This document shows positions 44,655 to 50,770 of a DNA stretch of 50,770 nt, piece after piece. The number at the start of each line of letters is the position of its first letter. Position 1 is the stretch's first letter. Source of the stretch: Bacillus sp. AFS041924. Its GTDB lineage: Bacteria; Bacillota; Bacilli; Bacillales; Bacillaceae_G. The stretch spans positions 52,010 to 102,779 of the forward strand of contig NZ_NULG01000020.1 in the NCBI RefSeq assembly GCF_002577195.1, read 5' to 3'. The notes below the pieces were generated by a model. It did no database searches. It saw only the letters and a program-made list of their open reading frames with translations, and was not told the origin of the DNA. Both the position numbers and the translations under genes were made by a program.

Positions 44655-45026
44655 TCATCTATGTTGGTCTAGTAGAATTGTATTACCATCAGGATCCTCA
44701 ATTATAAAACTTGCTGGACCTTCAGTTGTTTCATCTGCTTCAGTTAGAAATTTAATTTCTTTCTCTTTAAGCTGCTTTTGTAGTTCTCGGATGTCTGTAA
44801 ATGATTCTAGATTTTCGGCATTTTCATTCCAACCCGGATTAAAAGTCAGAATATTCTTTTCAAACATACCTTGGAATAAGCCAATAATGCTATTTTCATT
44901 TTTTAAAATGAGCCAATTTTGGGTAATATCCCCTCCAAAAACTTGAAATCCTAGATTTTCATAAAAAGCTTTTGATTTGTTAATGTCCCTCACAGTTAAA
45001 CTTACAGAGAATGCGCCTAGTTTCAT
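44655..45026 (-). CDS. VOC (glyoxalase/bleomycin-resistance) family protein
   Basis: 123 residues, two beta-alpha-beta-beta-beta repeats. SLTVRDINKSKAFYENLGF (about 9-27) opens the first; FIIEDPDGNTILLDQ (about 107-121), with the metal-ligand-type Asp/Glu region, closes the second. Such proteins range from metal-dependent enzymes to drug-binding proteins; no specific substrate can be read. The ATG start follows AGGAGG. Monocistronic. Confidence 0.85.
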   Translation of the reverse strand: MKLGAFSVSLTVRDINKSKAFYENLGFQVFGGDITQNWLILKNENSIIGLFQGMFEKNILTFNPGWNENAENLESFTDIRELQKQLKEKEIKFLTEADETTEGPASFIIEDPDGNTILLDQHR

Positions 45027-45284
45027 AATTCCTCCTATAATAAATAGTATTTAATCCATTTCTTTACTTTATTTCAAAAAATGAATAGACAAATTAACAA
45101 GGATGATTCATAGAAATAATATTTCATTATTAATTGATGAACTCCTGCATTAAATTTAATACTATTTTGCTCTAATTTTTTTAATTCACTCTATAGCAAA
45201 CGATACTAAATTTCAATTTTACGGTTTGAATGAAAGGTTTTAAAATAAGAATAGATGAAATTTAATGATGAGGGGAAGAAAGAC

Positions 45285-45797
45285 ATGATTCGACATGCAA
45301 CTCAAAATGATTTATTGGACATTCTTGAAATCTATAATGATGCCATACTTAATACAACTGCTATATATGCTTATAAAAAACAAACGCTTGAAAACAGACA
45401 AATTTGGTTTGAACAAAAGATGGATGAAGATTATCCAATACTAGTATTCGAACTTAATCACAAAGTGGTTGGATTTGCTACTTTTGGACCTTTTAGAGCT
45501 TGGCCAGCCTATAAATATTCAATTGAACATTCGATTTATGTAAATAATGAATACAGAAAAAGAGGTATTGGATCTTCATTAATGAAAGAAATAATCTCGA
45601 TTGCGAAAGAAAGAGATTATAAGACATTAATTGCTGGAATTGATGCAGAAAATCAAAATAGTATTGCTATGCATAAAACTTTTGGATTCGAGTATTCAGG
45701 TACAATAAAAAAAGCAGGTTATAAATTCAATAGATGGCTTGACTTGGCCTTTTATCAATTAGATCTTATTGGACCTAAAAAACCTATAGAAGAATAA
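45285..45797 (+). CDS. GNAT N-acetyltransferase, phosphinothricin-acetyltransferase group
   Basis: 170 residues from ATG at 45285. The N-terminal IRHATQNDLLDILEIYNDAI and later FGPFRAWPAYKYSIEHSIYV (about 79-98) are characteristic of the PAT/YwnH group. The acetyl-CoA loop RKRGIGSSLM (about 105-114) and the IDAENQNSIAMHKTFGF segment follow. The substrate may be a glutamate analogue such as methionine sulfoximine. Start choice: 45255 is open but lacks a ribosome binding site; GGGGAAG precedes 45285. Confidence 0.88.
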   Translation: MIRHATQNDLLDILEIYNDAILNTTAIYAYKKQTLENRQIWFEQKMDEDYPILVFELNHKVVGFATFGPFRAWPAYKYSIEHSIYVNNEYRKRGIGSSLMKEIISIAKERDYKTLIAGIDAENQNSIAMHKTFGFEYSGTIKKAGYKFNRWLDLAFYQLDLIGPKKPIEE

Positions 45798-45803
45798 ATT
45801 AAA

Positions 45804-45850
45804 AATTGGTATGTTTTAAACAAATATTTTCAAAACATACCAATTTCTTT
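45804..45850 (+). terminator. Bidirectional terminator after the acetyltransferase gene
   Basis: Perfect 14-bp stem AATTGGTATGTTTT (45804-45817) with AAAACATACCAATT (45832-45845), T-rich on the right and A-rich on the left. It also ends the convergent lipoprotein gene at 45849. Confidence 0.88.
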
Positions 45851-46316
45851 ATTTCACCTCTAAAACGAAGACATAAGAAGCATCGCCATTTGATACGTGC
45901 TTATCTTTAGAATCCTTCCACCATACTCCATAAGAATAATAGTAAACCCCTTTTTTAATCGGTGCGGTAAATTGATTCTTCACTACTACTACTTCAATTT
46001 CCTTATCATTATTTATTTGAGTTAAATGGATTTCATTTGGTTTTTGATGATAATTCATCTTAATTGTGACGTTTTCTCCAGGATTTACTACAATCGGCTT
46101 TTCATCTTCTAATAGTTCGACTGGCCCTGCAGTATCAACGCATTCCCCATGTCCATTTCTAATCCAGCAATAAGTACCTAACTTCGTTTCATATGTTTGT
46201 TTATCTATTTGGATCATTGTTTTTGGAGGCTTACTACCTTTCAAAGCCTCATTTATTGAACAGCCTGTGAGAATAAAAAAAGTAAAAAGTAGAGCTAAAC
46301 CTAATCTTCTAGCCAT
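45849..46316 (-). CDS. Lipoprotein of unknown function in the ECF sigma cluster
   Basis: 155 residues. Signal peptide with lipobox LTGC (Cys19). The mature protein is beta-rich, with two cysteines close together (TYCWIRNGHGECVD, about 48-61) that could form a disulfide outside the cell, and ends in a strand YVFVLEVK. I recognise no family. The ATG start follows GGAGGGA. It lies 80 bp after the anti-sigma gene in the same direction, so it may be part of the sigma-controlled unit and act in envelope sensing or as an effector. Confidence 0.65.
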   Translation of the reverse strand: MARRLGLALLFTFFILTGCSINEALKGSKPPKTMIQIDKQTYETKLGTYCWIRNGHGECVDTAGPVELLEDEKPIVVNPGENVTIKMNYHQKPNEIHLTQINNDKEIEVVVVKNQFTAPIKKGVYYYSYGVWWKDSKDKHVSNGDASYVFVLEVK

Positions 46317-46396
46317 TAAAGATCCCTCCGTTTACAAAATAGACATTTGAAGACTATAACGATATGATTCTTACTATAAGTTATCTTTAACATTCA

Positions 46397-46909
46397 TTAG
46401 TCAGTTTTTGAAAATTTAAAGATTGTCCCGTTCTCCTGTTCTACAATAATGACTTTTGTGTCCTCGTTTGTAGTATAGATTTTATCGCCTACACTTAACA
46501 TATTAGAGGAGAAATTGTCCTTTAGAATCGTACGATCTTTGACAACTTCATGAACGATTCCAATTTGGTTATTAAATGTATATTCCTTATTTTTAATAAC
46601 CCCATCAAACCGATATTCAATTCCGTTAACAATTAATAGTCCAATAGAGTCATCCGCAGAAGTGCTTTCATTTACCTTTGTATCACCTACTGCTTCCATT
46701 AATTCATTTTTTATAGGAAAAATATTAAAAATTGAAAATGCTAGAAATAAAACAATTACAACAGAAACGAATGGTTTTTGAAATCGCTTGTTTCCCTGAT
46801 TGGAATTAGCTTTACTCCATACTTGGTGAAATGTGACAGAAGGATTCTGCTCATCTAAATTCTTTTGACAAATATGTTTAATTTCAGAAATAGGATTGTT
46901 TCCCTTCAT
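46397..46909 (-). CDS. Probable anti-sigma factor
   Basis: 170 residues: a cytoplasmic N-terminus of about 45 residues, one membrane segment (about 46-64, FVSVVIVLFLAFSIFNIF), and an extracytoplasmic domain of about 105 residues. The N-terminus has a single Cys and no HxxxCxxC zinc motif. Placement gives the function: it overlaps the sigma gene by 26 bp, as anti-sigma genes usually do. The external domain (GIEYRFDGVIKNKEYTFNN) resembles no family I can name. The ribosome binding site GGGAGG lies within the sigma coding end. Confidence 0.7.
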   Translation of the reverse strand: MKGNNPISEIKHICQKNLDEQNPSVTFHQVWSKANSNQGNKRFQKPFVSVVIVLFLAFSIFNIFPIKNELMEAVGDTKVNESTSADDSIGLLIVNGIEYRFDGVIKNKEYTFNNQIGIVHEVVKDRTILKDNFSSNMLSVGDKIYTTNEDTKVIIVEQENGTIFKFSKTD

Positions 46910-47450
46910 TTAGCTCCCTCCCTTTAAGTTTTTCTTCTACCTTAAACAGTTCATTTTTCGATAAACGACTTCTTAATTTCGTCAGCGCGTAATTTAGTCT
47001 AGATTTACATGTACCGATCGGAATATTTAAAGAATCCGAAACTTCATCCAATTTTAATTCTAAATAATAATGTAGAATGATCACTTCCTTACTTTTCTGA
47101 GGTAGCAAGTTTATCTCTTTCCAAAGTTGATCCTCCATTTCGGTTTGTAATATCGATTGTTCAACACTATTTTCTAATGGAGCAATAGGATTCATGCCAA
47201 AAAGCTTCTTTATTTTTTGTTTACGAATCATGTTGCGAGTGATATTTACTGTGATTCGATAAATCCAAGGTTCAATTTGTTTTGTTGAATCATATAAATG
47301 GATTTTTTTAATGATGCGAATGAAAGTCTCTTGTGTGATATCATCTGCCATAGCACTTGATTTGGTTAAAAAGTAAGCAGTTCGATACACCAATGACGAG
47401 TGTTTATTAAACAAGACTTCTAAACGATCTTTGTCAATACTTTCAGGCAC
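46884..47450 (-). CDS. ECF-type RNA polymerase sigma factor
   Basis: 188 residues. Sigma region 2 at about 10-78, with VYRTAYFLTKSSAMADDITQ and the -10-recognition helix; region 4 at about 117-165, with LPQKSKEVIILHYYLELKLD and the HTH IPIGTCKSRLNYALTKLR. No region 1.1 or 3, as expected for ECF sigmas. The start is GTG with AAAGGAGG upstream. A possible autoregulated ECF promoter is seen on the minus strand at about 47510-47480 (GAAC, then GTATA after a spacer of 18), but this is weak. Confidence 0.88.
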   Translation of the reverse strand: MPESIDKDRLEVLFNKHSSLVYRTAYFLTKSSAMADDITQETFIRIIKKIHLYDSTKQIEPWIYRITVNITRNMIRKQKIKKLFGMNPIAPLENSVEQSILQTEMEDQLWKEINLLPQKSKEVIILHYYLELKLDEVSDSLNIPIGTCKSRLNYALTKLRSRLSKNELFKVEEKLKGRELNEGKQSYF

Positions 47451-47595
47451 AAGTACTCCTCCTTTCAGTTCTTACTCTATATACACTTCAAAGCAAGTAA
47501 TCGTTCGGTATTTTTTATGTATTTTTTTCTTTTTTAAAAAAAGTATGATTTAGAAAGTTGTTTACGTGTATTACACATAAGAAATATTGATAAAT
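47451..47595. other. Upstream region of the ECF sigma gene
   Basis: AT-rich spacer carrying the sigma ribosome binding site and a weak ECF-type promoter candidate. No further gene. It is the first part of a 612-base stretch up to the quinone oxidoreductase gene. Confidence 0.4.
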
Positions 47596-47617
47596 AAAAA
47601 AAGCCACACGCGTGACT
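47596..47617 (-). terminator. Terminator without a clear gene
   Basis: AGCCAC (47602-47607) pairs with GTGACT (47612-47617), including one G-U pair on the minus strand, with A7 at left as the U-run. It lies inside an otherwise open frame at 47515-47787, which suggests that frame is not a complete gene. Confidence 0.65.
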
Positions 47618-47787
47618 CTTATACTAGTTGAATTAAAGGTTCCATATCCTTCTAAAAAACTATCTAAATATTGATTGTACAATAACATTTTTTGCATTTT
47701 CGAAGTTAAAAGCTTTGAAAAATCGAAATCTTGATTTCCATTTCGAACTCGAATAGTTGTTTTAACTGGATCAACTTCGACTAACAA
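47618..47787 (-). pseudogene. Possible gene remnant
   Basis: The minus strand is open from a TTG at 47787, with a start reading LVEVDPVKTTIRVRNGNQDF and continuing through SKLLTSKMQKMLLYNQYLD, until it runs through the terminator at 47617-47596. There is no ribosome binding site before the TTG. The hydrophilic, charged composition looks like real protein, but no family is recognised. It may be the 5'-truncated remains of a small gene that once used this terminator. Confidence 0.3.
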
Positions 47788-47835
47788 TCATTTTCTACAA
47801 GAACTTTATTCCTTTCCTCTAAATAGCAAACTCTT

Positions 47836-47869
47836 AAAAATGAGGAATTAATTACTAATTAATTCCTCA
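47836..47869 (-). terminator. Orphan terminator-like palindrome
   Basis: Perfect 13-bp stem TGAGGAATTAATT (47841-47853) with AATTAATTCCTCA (47857-47869) and a three-base loop. A5 at left would be the minus-strand U-run. No gene on the minus strand ends here. Confidence 0.6.
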
Positions 47870-48062
47870 TTCCACCGAACAAGAAAATATACAATTACTA
47901 TTTAGTAAAACAAGAAATTCAATCTCACTATTAAAATATGACAGGTCAATGAAGATACTGCAATCACTTACACTTTTTTCATCAATCCAAGTTTTTAAAA
48001 TATTCTTTCGATTAGTTATATAGTATGATAAGGATTATCTAAATTAAAGGTAGGTTTTGAGA

Positions 48063-49037
48063 ATGAAAGCAGTTCAAATTGATGAATCAAAGCATTTATT
48101 TATTGATGATTATCAAATGCCTGTTTTAGGTGAAAATGAACTTCTTGTTAAAGTTCATGCTACGGCTATTAATCGAGCTGACTTACTTCAAAAACATGGT
48201 AAATATCCTATACCTGAAGGCGCATCTCCAATTTTAGGTTTAGAGATGTCTGGTACGGTTGAAGAAGTTGGGGCAAACGTAACGAATTGGAGGATTGGCG
48301 ATCGTGTTTGTGGCTTGTTGCCAGGTGGAGGCTATGCTCAATATGTTACTATCCCCTCAGATTTAGCTATTTCTATACCCGATCATTTATCGTTTGAAGA
48401 GGCCGCTGCTATACCAGAAGTTTTTTTAACGGCTTACTTAAATTTATTTGAGCTAGGTAAATTAAAAGAAAATGAAACTGTTTTAATTCATGCAGGTGCT
48501 AGCGGAGTCGGAACTGCTGCGATTCAACTTGCTAGAGAGTTTGGCGCAAAATCAATCGTGACCGCGGGGAATGAAATGAAACTCATAGCTTGTACTGAAC
48601 TAGGAGCAAATCATGTTGTAAATTACAAAACTCAAGATTTTAAAACGGAAGTTGCAAAAATTACAGAAAATATAGGAACAGATGTCATTTTAGATTTTAT
48701 TGGTGCATCCTATTTCCATCAAAACCTTCAATCTTTAAATACTAACGGTAGACTCATTTTGATCGGTACTATGGGTGGAGTTAAAGTGAGCGACGTAAAC
48801 TTATTACCACTTTTAACAAAAAGGATATCCGTAATCGGAAGTACTTTGCGTTCGCAAACACTTAATCAAAAGATCCATTTAACAAATCAATTTAAAAAAT
48901 ATGCTTTACCGCTTTTTTCTGATAAGAAAATAAAACCTGTTATCGATTCTGTGTATAGCTGGCATGAAGTTAATGAAGCACATACTCGAATGGAGAACAA
49001 TTTAAATATCGGAAAAATAGTTATAAACATAGATTAA
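48063..49037 (+). CDS. NAD(P)H quinone oxidoreductase (MDR family, PIG3-like)
   Basis: 324 residues from ATG at 48063. GroES-like N-domain with TAINRADLLQKHGKYPIPEG (about 36-55) and LGLEMSGTVEEVG. Cofactor domain with HAGASGVGTAAIQLA (about 143-157), the AxxGxxG fingerprint of NADPH-type MDR enzymes. No zinc ligands. The close match to the PIG3 group suggests one-electron quinone reduction. TTG at 48057 is in frame but leaves no room for AAGGTAGG. It lies 27 bp upstream of the DUF554 gene, probably one transcript. Confidence 0.87.
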   Translation: MKAVQIDESKHLFIDDYQMPVLGENELLVKVHATAINRADLLQKHGKYPIPEGASPILGLEMSGTVEEVGANVTNWRIGDRVCGLLPGGGYAQYVTIPSDLAISIPDHLSFEEAAAIPEVFLTAYLNLFELGKLKENETVLIHAGASGVGTAAIQLAREFGAKSIVTAGNEMKLIACTELGANHVVNYKTQDFKTEVAKITENIGTDVILDFIGASYFHQNLQSLNTNGRLILIGTMGGVKVSDVNLLPLLTKRISVIGSTLRSQTLNQKIHLTNQFKKYALPLFSDKKIKPVIDSVYSWHEVNEAHTRMENNLNIGKIVINID

Positions 49038-49064
49038 ATTAAATGCAAGCTAAAGGGGATTATC

Positions 49065-49769
49065 ATGGTATTACTCGGTTCAGTCGTTAATGCAGTAGCT
49101 ATTATTTTAGGCTCATTACTAGGTTTATTTATTAAAAGAATTCCAGATCGCATGAAAAACTTAGTAACTCAGTCAATTTCTCTCGTAATCATAGTCATTG
49201 GATTTACTTTAGCTATGAAAACTAATCAGGTTCTAATCGTTGTTTTCAGCTTAGCATTAGGTGCAGTTGTGGGTGAATGGTTAGATATTGAAAGTAAATT
49301 AGATAAATTAGGTCAATTTATAGAAAGTAAATTTAAATCAAAAAATGAAGGCTCAATTTCGAAAGGATTTGTTACTTCAACTTTATTATTCTGTGTTGGT
49401 GCGATGGCGATACTTGGAGCCCTAGATAGCGGTCTTCGTCATAATCATGAAATTTTATTTACTAAATCGATGATGGACGGTTTTCTATCCATCATTTTAA
49501 CATCGACTCTTGGAATTGGCGTATTACTCTCTGCAGTGCCAGTCTTAATCTACCAAGGTTTCATTGCTATTTTTGCATCATTTGTACCAAATCTAGTTAC
49601 TCAACATTTATTAGATTCAATCATCGCAGAAATCTCAGGTACTGGTGGAATTTTATTAATAGCGCTTGGATTGAATACATTAGGTTTAGTAAAAATGAAA
49701 ATTGGAAATATGTTACCTTCCATTTTATTTGCTCTGATATTTGTTTGTTTGATTCAATTTTTTAAGTAA
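49065..49769 (+). CDS. DUF554 membrane protein (YqgA/YdfK-like)
   Basis: 234 residues with six or seven hydrophobic segments. The N-terminal LLGSVVNAVAIILGSLLGL, then LGAVVGEWLDIESKLDKLG (about 63-81), FVTSTLLFCVGAMAILGALD (about 101-120) and GGILLIALGLNTLGLVKMKIGNMLP at the end (described by span, about 194-218) are DUF554 features. Function unknown. The ATG start follows AAAGGGG. Confidence 0.88.
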   Translation: MVLLGSVVNAVAIILGSLLGLFIKRIPDRMKNLVTQSISLVIIVIGFTLAMKTNQVLIVVFSLALGAVVGEWLDIESKLDKLGQFIESKFKSKNEGSISKGFVTSTLLFCVGAMAILGALDSGLRHNHEILFTKSMMDGFLSIILTSTLGIGVLLSAVPVLIYQGFIAIFASFVPNLVTQHLLDSIIAEISGTGGILLIALGLNTLGLVKMKIGNMLPSILFALIFVCLIQFFK

Positions 49770-49801
49770 AGATAAATAGTTGAAACTATTTCTACAAACA
49801 C

Positions 49802-49832
49802 AAACGAGCCAAAAAATTAGGCTCGTTTTTTA
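49802..49832 (+). terminator. Terminator shared by convergent genes
   Basis: AAACGAGCC (49802-49810) pairs with GGCTCGTTT (49820-49828), followed by T4. The stop codon of the YoaK-like gene (49819-49817) lies in the loop, and its last codons form the right arm. Confidence 0.9.
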
Positions 49833-50536
49833 TACCATTTTACGTAGTTTTTTCTAAAATAGCCTTTGTCTTTATGATATAAAATTATAGCGATCAATAA
49901 CACTCCCGCTGCAATCCAAACAGACTGGTTCCCAATATACCTTGTAGCAAAACTCCCAAACAACGCTCCAAAGGAAAAGGATAGAATAATGACTAAAAAC
50001 TCCTTAAATTTTGTTTTGGCTTCTTTGTCATGATTTATAAATGCCGTATATGCCGCTTGTGAAGCGATTCTAATATTCCCAGTTGTCATAGTTGAATTAT
50101 ATGCCCACTTATCTAAATGGGTGAATGTTGAAATTTGCAAGGAAGATACAAATGAAATGCAAACTGTTATAACTAAATTAGGAACACTACTAGGTAATAA
50201 CCCCACTAGAATTAATACGGCACATTCTAATAGAAGAATTGAGCGTCTATAGCTATATAAAAATTCTCTTAAACGTGGACGTTTAACAGTTTCAGCTACC
50301 AGTACTCCTAGAATAAAGGCAATGATCGGTAGAATATAATCGATAGCGTTTTTCCAATTTCCATAAGATAGATTGATTGCTAGTAGAACAAGATTCCCTG
50401 TTTGGGCATTGGCAAACACGCCGTCTCTGCTAATAAATGTATACGCATCTAAAAACCCACCTACTAATGCTAATAATAATCCAAGGTATACTGAATTTGA
50501 TGATAATGATGGAATTATTTTTTGTGTAGATTTCAA
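49817..50536 (-). CDS. YoaK-family (DUF1275) membrane protein
   Basis: 239 residues with about six hydrophobic segments. LALVGGFLDAYTFISRDGVFANAQTGN (span about 21-47) carries the DUF1275 signature GFxDAxxF..GxFxxxxTGN; TMTTGNIRIASQAAY (about 149-163) is the second. The function is unknown, although the family is often annotated as a transporter. The start is TTG at 50536 with AGGAGA upstream. Its end overlaps the terminator of the convergent DUF554 gene. Confidence 0.88.
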   Translation of the reverse strand: MKSTQKIIPSLSSNSVYLGLLLALVGGFLDAYTFISRDGVFANAQTGNLVLLAINLSYGNWKNAIDYILPIIAFILGVLVAETVKRPRLREFLYSYRRSILLLECAVLILVGLLPSSVPNLVITVCISFVSSLQISTFTHLDKWAYNSTMTTGNIRIASQAAYTAFINHDKEAKTKFKEFLVIILSFSFGALFGSFATRYIGNQSVWIAAGVLLIAIILYHKDKGYFRKNYVKWYKKRA

Positions 50537-50680
50537 TCTAGTTTTCTCCTGCTACTATTACTAAAAGATAACTTATCACAATCATAACACAGTTATTATG
50601 TATAAAAATGTGAACAAAAATCCAACATTTGAATAATAAAATAATCGAATTCCACATTAACTATCTATTTATCTATAATA

Positions 50681-50713
50681 AAAAAAGATGACCAAATCAT
50701 TCATTTGATCATC
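50681..50713 (-). terminator. Terminator of a gene lying beyond the right edge
   Basis: GATGACCAAAT (50687-50697) pairs with ATTTGATCATC (50703-50713) with one mismatch. A6 at left gives a minus-strand U-run. The gene it serves, if any, is outside the window. Confidence 0.75.
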
Positions 50714-50770
50714 TCAGTGTGTGACAAAGTACCAAAAATTTGATTTTCAAACTGATTGCAAGCGCTTGTC

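Noticed and set aside
47863-48035. Open minus-strand stretch ending just before the orphan palindrome
   Set aside because: No start codon or ribosome binding site, overlaps the likely promoter of the quinone oxidoreductase gene, and a run of about 55 open codons is possible by chance.

Overview
The window reads as chromosomal DNA of an AT-rich, Gram-positive Bacillaceae member. Reasons: Bacillus-type gene families throughout (YkpA-type ABC-F ATPase, SdpR, YwaF-, YoaK- and YogA-like proteins, EfeUOB), strong AGGAGG-type ribosome binding sites, frequent GTG/TTG starts, and recognisable CcpA, CodY, Fur and T-box signals. I see no rRNA or tRNA gene, CRISPR array, phage or insertion sequence.

Layout. 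0.1-4.4 kb: a three-gene acyl-CoA oxidation operon (acyl-CoA dehydrogenase, thiolase, short-chain dehydrogenase) with a clear promoter, a palindromic operator at the start point and a near-consensus cre site, then a quinone-reductase-like gene. 4.4-5.4 kb is a gene-free AT-rich gap. 5.4-8 kb holds a DegV protein, a lipoprotein and a YwaF-like membrane protein. 8.1-18.5 kb is the complete branched-chain amino acid locus ilvE-ilvD-[leucine T-box]-ilvB-ilvH-ilvC-leuA-leuB-leuC-leuD, all on the minus strand. Its LeuA has no C-terminal leucine-sensing domain. A 62-residue unknown gene is divergent from ilvE, and the shared intergenic region carries two CodY-box matches.

19.4-23.1 kb: a two-gene osmolyte/ergothioneine-type ABC transporter and an FMN alpha-hydroxyacid oxidase gene preceded by a perfect cre site. 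23.2-27 kb: a possible structured leader with a tiny ORF, guanine deaminase, a DUF1232 protein and an ABC-F ATPase. 27-28 kb: an intact sdpR repressor gene and operator next to a decayed sdpI. 28-35.3 kb: an alanyl-tRNA editing protein, a 21-nt tandem repeat, transporters (two MFS, RarD), YbaK, MsrA and small genes, including one of 33 codons.

35.5-39.4 kb: a Fur-box-preceded iron-uptake operon in the order efeO-efeB-efeU. 39.5-42 kb: a coupled pair encoding a PLP-fold enzyme and an aldonolactone oxidase. 42-44.3 kb: an SF1 helicase ending in a degenerate phospholipase-D-like region. 44.6-50.8 kb: VOC and GNAT proteins, an ECF sigma/anti-sigma/lipoprotein cluster, a small decayed stretch, a quinone oxidoreductase, and DUF554 and YoaK membrane proteins.

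The central theme is nutrient-responsive metabolism. CodY and leucyl-tRNA sensing appear to control branched-chain amino acid synthesis, CcpA appears to control acyl-CoA and hydroxyacid oxidation, and Fur appears to control iron uptake. The items most worth following up are the short LeuA, the CodY-linked small protein, the eroded sdpI beside a working repressor, the structured leader at 23.5 kb, the PLP/lactone-oxidase pair and the helicase. All functional statements come from reading the sequence; no database search was run.
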